A DNA stretch of 15,582 nucleotides from CAYSLC01 sp964431545 (GTDB lineage: Bacteria > Desulfobacterota > Desulfobacteria > Desulfobacterales > JAABSP01), in NCBI GenBank assembly GCA_964431545.1, contig CAYSLC010000135.1:1-15582 (forward strand), given 5' to 3'. The notes under the pieces were generated by a model. The model ran no database searches, was not told where the DNA came from, and saw nothing but the letters and a program-made list of their open reading frames with translations. The position numbers and the translations under genes are program-made. Positions 1 through 8,149 of the stretch are shown here, one piece after another. Each line of letters begins with the position of its first letter. The first letter of the stretch is position 1.

Positions 1-679
1 GTTCGGCGTAGATGAGAAAGCTGTCCATGAACCGCAGCAGCAGGGCGATGGTGAGCACCCCCCGCATCTTGGGGAGCTGGATGTACCGGAAGATGGCCCA
101 TCCCGAGGCCCCGTCGATCCGGGCCGCCTGGTAGTAGGCCTCGGGGATGGCCCGCAGGCCCGCGTAGGCGAGCAGCGCCACCAGCGGGGTCCAGTGCCAC
201 ACCTCCATGAGCATGAGGGTGATCCAGGCCTGAACCGGCGAGGACGTGTGGTCGAAGGCGATGCCCAGGTTGTTGATGGCCGCCCCCAACAGGCCGATAT
301 CCGGACGGGTGAAGATGATCCAGATGGTCCCGATGACGTTCCAGGGGATCAGCAGGGGCAGGGCCAGGGTCACCAGGCTGGCGGAGACCCCCCACCCCTT
401 CTTGGGCATGAGCAGCGCGATGCCGATGCCCAGCGGCATCTCGATGAGGAGCACCAGCCCCGAAAAGAGGAACTGGCGCCAGAGGGCGTCGTGGAGGCGG
501 TAGTCGTGGAGCACCTCCTCGAACCACTCGGTCCCCACCCAGACCCGCTGGCCGGGGCCGAAGATATCCTGGACCGAGTAGTTGACCACCGTCATCAACG
601 GGATGATGGCGCTGAAGGCGACGATGAGAAACACCGGCAGCACCAGAAACCAGGCTTTGTTGTCTTCCCATTTTTCCAT
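1..679 (-). CDS. glpP: Glycerol-type ABC transporter permease (GlpP/UgpA-like), 3' end beyond window
   Basis: Inner-membrane permease of a carbohydrate-type ABC importer, most likely for glycerol because of its neighbours. About 226 residues are visible; the C-terminus lies off the left edge. The ATG at 679 has AAAGGAG upstream and begins 13 bp after the preceding ATPase gene stops. The N-terminus (MEKWEDNKAWFLVLPVFLIV) runs straight into a hydrophobic segment of about 20 residues, followed by at least three more. The EAA coupling motif is clear near residues 190-207 (QAARIDGASGWAIFRYIQLP), the loop that contacts the ATPase subunits. A second permease and a periplasmic binding protein would be expected further left. 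The glp name rests on order and partners resembling the rhizobial glpSTPQUV operon; a different polyol or sugar as substrate cannot be excluded. Confidence 0.85.
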   Translation of the reverse strand, partial: MEKWEDNKAWFLVLPVFLIVAFSAIIPLMTVVNYSVQDIFGPGQRVWVGTEWFEEVLHDYRLHDALWRQFLFSGLVLLIEMPLGIGIALLMPKKGWGVSASLVTLALPLLIPWNVIGTIWIIFTRPDIGLLGAAINNLGIAFDHTSSPVQAWITLMLMEVWHWTPLVALLAYAGLRAIPEAYYQAARIDGASGWAIFRYIQLPKMRGVLTIALLLRFMDSFLIYAE

Positions 680-692
680 CGGGCGGCTCCTT

Positions 693-1778
693 TCAGCTCA
701 CCAGTCGCTCATTGGAGAAGAGCTTGGTCTGATCGGGTGGAAACGTGATCCAGGCGTCGTCGCCGGGCAGGGGCTGCTCCTCGGGGAGCCTCGCCTGCAG
801 GGTGTGGCCGGCCAGGGCGAGGGTGAGGATCTTGAAGCTCCCCTGGTCCTGGACCAGCCGCACCCGCACCGGGACTCCGCCGTCCACCGGGCCGTTGTGG
901 ACCGCCAGGAACATGGGCCGGATCCCCAGCTCCAGCTTCCCTTCGGCCCGGCGGCCCTTTTCGGCGGTCTCTTTGTCCAGGGCGACGGCATGGCCGTCCA
1001 CCCGGGCCGTGTCCCCCTCCAGGGAGCAGGGGAGAAAGTTCATGCCCGGACTGCCGATGAAATAGCCCACGAACTTGTGCTTCGGGCTCTCGAAGAGTTC
1101 CTGGGGGGTGCCCACCTGGACGATCTCCCCCTCGTACATGACGATCACCTGGTCGGCGAAGGTGAGGGCCTCGATCTGGTCGTGGGTGACGTAGATCAGG
1201 GTCAGTTTCAGCTGTTCGTGGACCTGCTTGAGCTGCCGCCGGAGGTGCCATTTCAGGTGGGGATCGATGACGGTGAGGGGCTCGTCGAAGAGGACCGCCG
1301 CCACATCGCTGCGAACCAGTCCCCGCCCCAGGGAGATCTTCTGCTTGGCGTCGGCGCTCAATCCGGCCGCCTTCTTCTTGAGATGGGGGGTGAGGTCGAG
1401 GATGTCGGCCACCTCCCGGACCCGGTCGTTCACCACGCCGGCCTCCACCCTTCGGTTCCGCAGGGGGAAGGCGAGGTTGTCATAGACCGACATGGTGTCG
1501 TAAAGGACGGGAAACTGGAAGACCTGGGCGATGTTCCGTTTTTCCGGCGGCAGATCGGTGACGTCCCGGCCGTCGTAGAGGACCCGCCCTTCGCTGGGAC
1601 GGAGCAGGCCGGAGATGATGTTGAGCATGGTGGTCTTCCCGCAGCCGGAGGGCCCCAGCAGGGCATAGGCCCCGCCGTCGTCCCAGGTGTGGTGAATCCG
1701 TTTGAGGGCGTAGTCCTCCTCCCCCGAGGGCTTGGCAAGGTAGCTGTGGGCGATCCGATCGAGTTCGATTCGGGCCAT
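693..1778 (-). CDS. glpT: ABC transporter ATPase, GlpT-like (glycerol importer), degenerate signature motif
   Basis: Cytoplasmic ATPase subunit, 361 aa, of the UgpC/MalK class, with an ATPase core followed by a C-terminal TOBE/OB-like region (about residues 240-355). Walker A is GPSGCGKT (42-49), the Q-loop glutamine is Q88, Walker B is AVLFDE (161-166) and the H-loop is YVTHDQ with H199. The ABC signature is not LSGGQ but LSADA (140-144), followed by KQKISLGRGLV. The ATG at 1778 has AAGGAG five bases upstream, and the gene starts 9 bp after the other ATPase gene stops. The pair probably forms a heterodimer on the two permeases. The name follows the rhizobial glycerol transporter and must not be confused with the E. 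coli glycerol-3-phosphate antiporter GlpT. Family assignment is secure; the substrate is inferred from context. Confidence 0.87.
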   Translation of the reverse strand: MARIELDRIAHSYLAKPSGEEDYALKRIHHTWDDGGAYALLGPSGCGKTTMLNIISGLLRPSEGRVLYDGRDVTDLPPEKRNIAQVFQFPVLYDTMSVYDNLAFPLRNRRVEAGVVNDRVREVADILDLTPHLKKKAAGLSADAKQKISLGRGLVRSDVAAVLFDEPLTVIDPHLKWHLRRQLKQVHEQLKLTLIYVTHDQIEALTFADQVIVMYEGEIVQVGTPQELFESPKHKFVGYFIGSPGMNFLPCSLEGDTARVDGHAVALDKETAEKGRRAEGKLELGIRPMFLAVHNGPVDGGVPVRVRLVQDQGSFKILTLALAGHTLQARLPEEQPLPGDDAWITFPPDQTKLFSNERLVS

Positions 1779-1787
1779 GGGGTCTCC

Positions 1788-2872
<1,085 letters not shown>

Positions 2873-2876
<4 letters not shown>

Positions 2877-4165
2877 TTTCCGGATTCTCCTCCTCGTCCG
2901 ATCTGTTGGAACGCGTTGACCGCGCCGAGCGCGGTGGACAGGGCCAGGCCGGCGCCGCACTTCATCCGCGTCCAGTCCTGTCCGGCCAGGATGGCGCCGG
3001 CGGCGAACAGGCCGTGGTGGGCCGGTCGGCTCCCCCCGTTGAGGGGCCGGAAGGCCTCGTCCACCCGGAGGCCGGCCCGGTTGACCTCGTGTCCCCGGGG
3101 GTCGAGGAAATCGGCCCGGTGCCAGGTGGACCGCCCGGTGGGCTGGTGCACGGGCAGGTCGAAGAGGGCCTCCCGGATCCCGCCCCGGTCCCCCCGCAGC
3201 CCGCCCCCCAGGAACCGGCCGGTGGCCAGGACGATCCCCCGGGCCGTCAGGGAAAACGCCTCCTCGTGGGCGGTGACGGCAAGGCGGAAGGGTTCCCCCC
3301 TTTCGATCACGGCCCCGGTCACCCGGTGGCGGGGGAACACCCGTATCCCTCTTTGGGTCAATCCGCCCAAAAACGCCTCCCTGAGCCGGAGGCCGGGCAC
3401 CGACGGCGGCAGCGTGGGGATCTCGAAGACCGGCACGCCGATCCGATCCTGGAGGTCCTCGTAGGCGTCCCGGGGCCGGTAGAGGCCGAGGACCGCCGGC
3501 AGCCCGACGGTTTGGGCCCGGCCGAGGCAGGCCAGGATGTCGCCGGCCAGCCGGGCCCGGGTCGCCGGTACCTCCAGGGCCATGGCCATCTGTTCGGTGT
3601 ACCGGACGGATGCGGGGCCGGGAAAGGGGATGGTGGCCGTGCGCAGCCCGGGCCACCGCTTTTCCAGGGCGACCGCCATCTGCCGGGCGCTGAACCCCCG
3701 GAGCTGCTCGAAGTCGACCATCAGGCAGGGCCGGGCCTCCTCCAGCGCCCGGACGCCGTTCCACATGGAGGCGGGCACGGCATGGGTGGTCTTCACCGTC
3801 CCCAGGGCCGTGGGGGTCTCCACGTTCCGGTCGGCGCGCCGGCGATAGGCCAGGCCCTGGTCGGCCAGAAACGCCATGGTCCGTTGAAAGGCCGCGTCCA
3901 TGTCCTCCGGATCGATGCGGGCGTACGGGTGGTCGGGCAGGTCCCGGCCCAGCTCCTCCACCGCCGCCCAGGGGTCCTCCCGGCGCCGGCAGGTATCCAC
4001 CGGGTGGACGCCCAGCAGGTCCAGGTACCCGCTGGCGAAGGTGATCTCCCCGGTCTCCCCGATCAAGACGGCGTCGATGCCGGATTCGGCGGCGAACAGC
4101 GCCGCGGCCATTCCCGAAAGGCCGGTGCCGATCACGGCCAGTTCGCAATCGAGGGTCCGGTCCAC
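2873..4165 (-). CDS. glpB: Anaerobic glycerol-3-phosphate dehydrogenase subunit B (GlpB-like flavoprotein)
   Basis: FAD-dependent subunit, 430 aa (E. coli GlpB is about 420), that with GlpA oxidises glycerol-3-phosphate to dihydroxyacetone phosphate and passes electrons to the quinone pool. The Rossmann FAD site is at the N-terminus (AVIGTGLSGMAAALFAAESG, residues 10-29), then ITFASGYLDLLGVHP, typical of GlpB. A second nucleotide-binding stretch near the C-terminus is RGIVLATGRFLGGG, and a C-terminal GLFAAGAILAGQDW element closes the FAD fold. The start is GTG at 4165, only 3 bp after the glpA stop; the stop overlaps the next ATG by 4 bp. A generic FAD oxidoreductase is the alternative, but position beside glpA makes GlpB much more likely. 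No glpC is visible in the window. Confidence 0.86.
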
Positions 4166-4168
4166 GCC

Positions 4169-5728
4169 TCAACACTCCATGCCGAAGAGGCCGCAGTAGA
4201 TGGCCTCTTTGAGTTCCGCCTGGATCAACTGGCCGTCCCACAACATGGGCCGCTCCCCCTTCCACCGCTCCCGCAGGAACTGTTGGAGTTCCTCCACGCC
4301 CTCATCGCCCGAAAACGCCCCCCGGTCGTAGAGGTGGGCCGTGGCCCGGGCCCCGCAGAACGACCCCTGGCAGGCCCCCTTCCCCAGGCGGGTCCGGAGG
4401 GCGATGGCCTCCAGCCCGGGCCGTCCCCCCTGACTCCGGATCGCCGCGGCCACGTCGTCGACGACCGCCTCGGGGATCATTTCGCACTCGCAGATGAAGG
4501 ATTCCGCCTTGACATGCTCCCGGATCCATTTTTTCGGGGCCAGGCCCGGTTCGGTCCATTCGCAGGCGGGGTCCGGAGGCAGGGGTTCGGTGCGGGTCCG
4601 GCAGGGGGCGTCGATGCCGAGCCGCCGGCAGACCCCGTCGGCCGTTCTCTCGGCCATGAGCCGATAGGTGGTGAGCTTACCGCCGGAGATGGTGAAAAAA
4701 TTTTCCAGGCCGTCGCCGGCATGATCCACCAGGATGAATCCCCGGCTCACCGATCGGTCCCCGCCGCCGGCGCCGCCCCGGATCAGGGGCCGGACCCCGG
4801 CATAGCCCCGGATATAGCGGGTGGTCTCCAGGGACGGGACCATGGCCGCCCCCTCGTCCACCAGCAGGTCCACCTCCCGGACGGTGGGCCGAACCTGGCC
4901 GGGGGCGTCCATGGGGATCGAGGTGGTGCCGAAGATGGAGACCGTGCCGCCGGGCACCAGGATGTCTCCGTCCGACGGCTTGCGCAGCCGGTTGATCACC
5001 CGGCGGCTGATCCGGTCGTGGGTCACCAGAAGACTGCCCTTGGCGTAGACCATGTCCATGTGGGCTCCGGCCAGACGGGCGATCTCCCCGCACCAGGCCC
5101 CCGCGGCGCTCACCACCTGATCGGCCTCCACGAACTGGGAGGCCCCGGTCTGGGTGTTGACCAGGTGGGCGGCCCGGAGGCGGTTCCCCTCCCGCTTGAA
5201 GCCGACCACCTTGTGGTACCGCATCAGTCTGGTTCCATGGTCATGGGCCTGGCAGAAGTTCTGGAGGGCGAGCTTGAACGGATCGACCGTGGCATCCGGC
5301 ACAAGGAAGGCGGCGACGAGGCGCTCGGTCAGGCAGGGCTCCATCTCCCGGGCCTCCCGGATATCCAGCGGCCGGGCCGGGATGCCGGCCTTTCGGCAGT
5401 GGTCCGGAAAATCGGCCACAAAGGTCTCGTCGTCCCCTTCGACGGCCACGAACAGGCCGCCGGTCTCCTCCACGCATTGGGGGGCCAGCCGCTTCAGTCG
5501 ATCGGCTTCCTCCAGACATTCCGCGGCCACCGCCGTGTCGGAGGAGACGTACCGGCCGCCGCTGTGGAGCAGGCCGTGGTTCCGGCCGGACGCTCCGGAA
5601 TTGACGTCCCCCTGTTCCACGATGACGCAGGAGACCCCCCGGAGGGCCAGATCCCTGGCCACCCCCAACCCGGTGACGCCCGCGCCGATGATCAATACCT
5701 GCGTCTGCAACGAAGAGCCTCCCGCCAT
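4169..5728 (-). CDS. glpA: Glycerol-3-phosphate dehydrogenase, GlpA type with BFD-like [2Fe-2S] C-terminal domain
   Basis: Catalytic FAD subunit for sn-glycerol-3-phosphate oxidation, 519 aa from the chosen ATG. The dinucleotide fold is VLIIGAGVTGLGVARD (11-26), then the GlpA/GlpD hallmark SGASGRNHGLLHSGGRYV (about 44-61). Substrate-domain motifs RKPSDGDILVPGGT and GVRPLI and a late GGKLTTYRLMAE complete the DAO domain. A BFD-like Fe-S domain follows, with cysteines spaced CEC (near 412-414) and C-x4-C (GACQGSFCG, near 450-456), as in GlpA but not in aerobic GlpD. The frame is open upstream to 5932, but that stretch looks non-coding and contains the operator-like repeats, so I chose the ATG at 5728, although its Shine-Dalgarno is weak. 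It is the first gene of the glp operon, divergent from glpR. Confidence 0.9.
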   Translation of the reverse strand: MAGGSSLQTQVLIIGAGVTGLGVARDLALRGVSCVIVEQGDVNSGASGRNHGLLHSGGRYVSSDTAVAAECLEEADRLKRLAPQCVEETGGLFVAVEGDDETFVADFPDHCRKAGIPARPLDIREAREMEPCLTERLVAAFLVPDATVDPFKLALQNFCQAHDHGTRLMRYHKVVGFKREGNRLRAAHLVNTQTGASQFVEADQVVSAAGAWCGEIARLAGAHMDMVYAKGSLLVTHDRISRRVINRLRKPSDGDILVPGGTVSIFGTTSIPMDAPGQVRPTVREVDLLVDEGAAMVPSLETTRYIRGYAGVRPLIRGGAGGGDRSVSRGFILVDHAGDGLENFFTISGGKLTTYRLMAERTADGVCRRLGIDAPCRTRTEPLPPDPACEWTEPGLAPKKWIREHVKAESFICECEMIPEAVVDDVAAAIRSQGGRPGLEAIALRTRLGKGACQGSFCGARATAHLYDRGAFSGDEGVEELQQFLRERWKGERPMLWDGQLIQAELKEAIYCGLFGMEC

Positions 5729-5778
5729 GGGTCCGGATGCAACAGTCGGGACAGAAGATGAAACGAACTTTCCTTGAC

Positions 5779-5851
5779 AGGGATATATGCCATATCCGGC
5801 TCCCATTTGCAAGGGATATTTTCGGAACGTAACAATTTTAGGGAGGGATAT
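5779..5851 (+). repeat. Three direct AGGGATAT repeats at about 32-33 bp period
   Basis: Exact copies of AGGGATAT lie at 5779-5786, 5812-5819 and 5844-5851, with start-to-start distances of 33 and 32 bp, close to three DNA turns. The second and third extend into TTTTCGGA and GTTCGAAT, which resemble DeoR/GlpR half-sites. The first continues into an inverted arm (ATATCC at 5792-5797). They probably bind the GlpR-type repressor or another regulator on one face of the helix. Confidence 0.65.
5784..5812 (-). promoter_or_regulatory. Candidate sigma70 promoter of the glpA operon
   Basis: Read on the minus strand, TTGCAA (5812-5807) and CATATA (5789-5784) are 17 bp apart, 56 bp upstream of the chosen glpA ATG. 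Both hexamers match the sigma70 consensus at four positions. The elements interleave with two AGGGATAT repeats, the arrangement expected for repressor control. No transcript start is known. Confidence 0.4.
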
Positions 5852-5889
5852 GTTCGAATCAGAAAAAAGACCGAAGGGAAAACCCCGGG

Positions 5890-5905
5890 GTTCCGTATCC
5901 GGAAC
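5890..5905. promoter_or_regulatory. Palindrome GTTCCG-TATC-CGGAAC, operator candidate
   Basis: Perfect 6-bp arms are separated by 4 bp. A further CGGAAC half occurs at 5823-5828. A GATAAT that could serve as a -10 box for glpR lies at 5912-5917, just downstream, so protein binding here could control glpR. No well-placed -35 accompanies that -10. Confidence 0.45.
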
Positions 5906-5940
5906 AAAGGGGATAATAGAAGGTAAATCCAAGGTTTGGA

Positions 5941-5999
5941 GGATCGGTTTCGGGGTCCGGCGAGGACCGGAATGGTTTTTTCACTTGTGAAACCGATCC
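5941..5999. repeat. Long inverted repeat in the glpR leader
   Basis: GGATCGGTTTC (5941-5951) is repeated exactly as GAAACCGATCC (5989-5999). Inside are GGTCC/GGACC (5954-5958 and 5964-5968) and TTTCAC-TT-GTGAAA (5978-5991), which overlaps the right arm. The element lies 41 bp before the glpR ATG. It could be an RNA hairpin in the leader or, for the TTTCAC/GTGAAA core, a protein-binding site. Confidence 0.55.
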
Positions 6000-6040
6000 G
6001 GGGCTGCTATGATTCGGTTCTGAAAAGGCCGGAGCTGGAA

Positions 6041-6949
6041 ATGAGCAAAAAGACGGAAACCCGCTCCGCCTCGCAACCGATCGTCCACAAGGAAACCCCC
6101 ATGGCGAAGTCCCAATCGAATCGGGCCGGATCGGAGCCCCAGGGCAACGACGACCTCGACGATCTTCTGACCGAGGGGCCGGCCATCGGAAAGCGGCAGG
6201 AGGAGATCCTGGAGCTGGTCCGACCCCAGGGGTTCGTCTCCATCGAGGATCTGGCCAAGCGGTTCGGCGTCACCCCCCAGACCATCCGACGGGATATCAA
6301 CACCCTGAGCGCAATGGGCCTGTTGCGCCGCCACCACGGCGGCGCCGGGCTGCCCTCCAGCGTGGAGAACTACGCCTACACCGCCCGGAAGGTCCTCTGT
6401 CTTCAGGAAAAAAAGCGGATCGCCCGGATGGTGGCCCGCCACATCCCCAACCGGTCCTCCCTGTTCATCAACATCGGCACCACCACCGAGGAGGTGGCCA
6501 AGGTTTTATTGGACAAGGAGATGCTCCGGGTGATCACCAACAACCTGAACGTGGCCGCCATCCTGAGCGGAAACGAAAACTTCGAGGTGATCGTCGCCTC
6601 CGGCGTGGTCCGGAACAAGGACCGGGGGATCACCGGCCACGCCACCATCGATTTCATCCGGCAGTTCAAGGTCGATTACGGGATCATCGGCATCAGCGGC
6701 ATCGACCTGGACGGCACGCTGCTCGACTTCGACTACCGGGAGGTGGGGGCCGCCCAGGCCATCATCGCCAACTCCCGGAAGGTCTTTCTGGCCGCCGACC
6801 ACACCAAATTCGGCAGAAACGCCATGGTCCGGATGGGGCATATCCGGGAGGTGGACGCCGTCTTCACCGACCGCCGTCCCCCGGAGGGGATCGCCGACCT
6901 GCTGGCCGCGGCCGACGTCGAACTCCACGTGGCCGACGGCAAAAACTGA
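6041..6949 (+). CDS. glpR: DeoR-family transcriptional repressor, GlpR-like
   Basis: DNA-binding repressor expected to sense glycerol-3-phosphate and control the divergent glp operon. From the ATG at 6041 it has 302 aa. A long polar N-terminal tail (about 50 residues) precedes the DeoR winged helix-turn-helix (KRQEEILELV at 51-60, then GVTPQTIRRDINTLSAMGLL and RRHHGGAGLP), giving a protein longer than E. coli GlpR (252 aa). The C-terminal effector domain has the DeoR hallmarks SLFINIGTTTEEVA, VITNNLNVA and GIIGISGIDLDGTLLDFDYR. The 6041 start has GGAG six bases upstream; an equally plausible ATG at 6101 with AAGGA would give 282 aa. Family assignment is firm. The GlpR role rests on sequence resemblance and position. 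Confidence 0.9.
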   Translation: MSKKTETRSASQPIVHKETPMAKSQSNRAGSEPQGNDDLDDLLTEGPAIGKRQEEILELVRPQGFVSIEDLAKRFGVTPQTIRRDINTLSAMGLLRRHHGGAGLPSSVENYAYTARKVLCLQEKKRIARMVARHIPNRSSLFINIGTTTEEVAKVLLDKEMLRVITNNLNVAAILSGNENFEVIVASGVVRNKDRGITGHATIDFIRQFKVDYGIIGISGIDLDGTLLDFDYREVGAAQAIIANSRKVFLAADHTKFGRNAMVRMGHIREVDAVFTDRRPPEGIADLLAAADVELHVADGKN

Positions 6950-6973
6950 CCGAGAGAGGCCGGAGACATCAAC

Positions 6974-7444
6974 ATGACGACCATCCGAAACTCGGCCAAG
7001 GCGATCATCATCGTCGACCATCGGCTCCTGGCCGTGCGCCACGAGGAGGCCTCGGAGCGCTGGCACGCCCTTCCCGGCGGCGGACAGCGACCCTTCGAGA
7101 CCCTGGTCGAGGCGTTGAAGCGGGAGTGCCTGGAGGAGGCGGGGGCCCGGGTCGAGGTGGGCGGGCTCGTCTGGGTCCGGGAGTATATCGGGAAACACCA
7201 CGAGTTCGCCTTCAAGCACGGGGAGACGCACCAGGTGGAGTTCTTCTTCCGGTGCAATATCGTCGGGGAGTACGCCGCCGGCGTTGGGACCCATCCCGAC
7301 GGCTCCCAGACCGGGGTGGCGTGGCTCGAGGTGGGGGGGCTGGCCGAGGGCCGTCTCTACCCGAAGGTGTTGCGGGATCTGATCCCCGTTCTTCCGGCCG
7401 TGGGAGCGGGGGGAGACGACCCCTACCTGGGGGACGTCAATTGA
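6974..7444 (+). CDS. NUDIX hydrolase
   Basis: Hydrolase of 156 aa that should cleave a nucleoside diphosphate linked to another moiety. The Nudix box is complete: G36, E42 and RECLEEAGA at 50-58 fit G-x5-E-x7-REUxEExGU, so metal-binding catalytic glutamates are present. It starts 24 bp after glpR on the same strand and may be co-transcribed with it. The ATG at 6974 has GGAG nine bases upstream. Residues 72-82 hold a conserved-looking aromatic/basic patch (YIGKHHEFAFK), followed by the end of the fold at WLEVGGL. The substrate cannot be predicted; nothing ties it clearly to glycerol metabolism. Confidence 0.88.
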   Translation: MTTIRNSAKAIIIVDHRLLAVRHEEASERWHALPGGGQRPFETLVEALKRECLEEAGARVEVGGLVWVREYIGKHHEFAFKHGETHQVEFFFRCNIVGEYAAGVGTHPDGSQTGVAWLEVGGLAEGRLYPKVLRDLIPVLPAVGAGGDDPYLGDVN

Positions 7445-7456
7445 GTCATGTGGCCG

Positions 7457-7494
7457 GGGCCGTGAGCGGCCCGAGGGGGCCTGGGACGGCCCCC
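7457..7494. terminator. Two tandem GC hairpins between convergent genes
   Basis: GGGCCG-TGAG-CGGCCC (7457-7472) is followed at once by GGGGGCC-TGGGAC-GGCCCCC (7475-7494). They fill the 75-bp gap between the stops of the NUDIX and terB genes. There is no U-tract on either strand, so they are not classic intrinsic terminators, but their position suggests a bidirectional transcription end or mRNA 3'-end protection. Confidence 0.55.
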
Positions 7495-7519
7495 CGGGGT
7501 TCGTTCCAGGCGGGGTGGG

Positions 7520-7978
7520 CTATTCGGCAAGGACGCAGCCGGTGTCCTCGGAGCAGGTCACGCCGAGGAAGTGGCACGCCTTGTCCACTGTCTTGAGTTC
7601 CCTCTCGTCCAGGTCGCCGTCCGCCTTGGCGATGCGGTAGGCAAGCTGGACCGCGTTGACCGCCTCCGGCTTCTTGATGAGCGGCGTAATGTCCCGCAAC
7701 GCATAGGCAACGGCATCCTCGGGATCCTGGATAAACTGCTTGGACCACTTCCGGTACTCCCTGGAAAGGGCGGCCTTATCGAGGCCCTTCAGGTAATCGG
7801 CCTCCTGGATGAACTTTTCGGTCTCATCCAGTTCGCTCTCATCGATCTTCCCATCGGCCGCCGTGATCCATGCCGCCAGCACCATCGACGCCTTGGCGAC
7901 ATCATCGTCGACGAAGATCTTCGACAGCTTCTCCAGTCCTGCTTCAAAAAATTCTTTTGTCGATGTAAAGGCACCCAT
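7520..7978 (-). CDS. terB: TerB-family tellurite resistance protein
   Basis: Small acidic helical cytoplasmic protein, 152 aa (E. coli TerB is 151), of the TerB/DjlA-like fold. Its two acidic metal-binding motifs are visible: ADGKIDESE (41-49) and ADGDLDERE (119-127). TerB members bind divalent metal and associate with stress-response complexes at the membrane. Here no other ter genes (terC, terD, terZ) are present, so a role in tellurite resistance is unproven and a general stress role is as likely. GGGAGG lies five bases before the ATG at 7978, a strong ribosome-binding site. The last residues (TCSEDTGCVLAE) carry two cysteines near the C-terminus. It is divergent from the small gene at 8150. 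Confidence 0.85.
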   Translation of the reverse strand: MGAFTSTKEFFEAGLEKLSKIFVDDDVAKASMVLAAWITAADGKIDESELDETEKFIQEADYLKGLDKAALSREYRKWSKQFIQDPEDAVAYALRDITPLIKKPEAVNAVQLAYRIAKADGDLDERELKTVDKACHFLGVTCSEDTGCVLAE

Positions 7979-7998
7979 AACGACCTCCCATAGTATGA

Positions 7999-8004
7999 AT
8001 TATA
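7999..8004 (-). promoter_or_regulatory. Likely -10 box of terB
   Basis: A perfect TATAAT on the minus strand lies 21 bases upstream of the terB ATG. The hexamer at the -35 distance (GGTACA with 17 bp spacing) is weak. A 9-bp repeat, AACGACCTC, occurs at 7979-7987 and 8011-8019, on either side of the box, and may be a regulator site. Confidence 0.4.
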
Positions 8005-8028
8005 CGATCCAACGACCTCAATGTACCA

Positions 8029-8057
8029 TTGACACGCCGAGGATGCAAAACTATTCT
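8029..8057 (+). promoter_or_regulatory. Sigma70 promoter for the 88-aa gene
   Basis: TTGACA (8029-8034) and TATTCT (8052-8057) are separated by exactly 17 bp. The -35 is a perfect match and the -10 matches four of six. Transcription would start near 8064, giving a leader of about 86 nt. The divergent terB promoter region lies immediately to the left. Confidence 0.65.
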
Positions 8058-8071
8058 CGGAACCATTCCGG

Positions 8072-8093
8072 CCCGCGGGGCGGACCCCGCGGG
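8072..8093 (+). repeat. Strong hairpin in the leader of the 88-aa gene
   Basis: CCCGCGGGG and CCCCGCGGG are perfect 9-bp arms around a CGGA loop, starting roughly 8 nt after the predicted transcript start. CGGTTC (8105-8110) and GAACCG (8125-8130) could form a second stem before the ribosome-binding site. It could stabilise the 5' end or attenuate transcription; no U-run follows. Confidence 0.55.
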
Positions 8094-8149
8094 TCGATCG
8101 GCGCCGGTTCACCAGGGGCCGGCCGAACCGCTGGAAAGGAACCGACGAC

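Larger units (their letters stand above)
5729..6040. promoter_or_regulatory. Divergent glpA/glpR control region
   Basis: This 312-bp gap without a convincing gene separates the divergent glpA and glpR genes. It is AT-richer than its surroundings between about 5740 and 5880. It contains repeated AGGGATAT units, GlpR-like half-sites (TATTTTCG at 5817-5824, TATGTTCG at 5849-5856, compared with the ATGTTCG half of the E. coli GlpR operator), a palindrome at 5890-5905 and an 11-bp inverted repeat at 5941-5999. Autoregulation by GlpR is the expected mode. The function of each element is inference. Confidence 0.7.

Noticed and set aside
5774..5802. TTGACA at 5774-5779 on the plus strand as a glpR promoter
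   Set aside because: No -10 hexamer lies 16-18 bp downstream, and the match overlaps an AGGGATAT repeat.
5729..5932. N-terminal extension of GlpA by 68 residues
   Set aside because: The stretch carries the operator-like repeats and the predicted promoter, lacks a ribosome-binding site and has no family counterpart.
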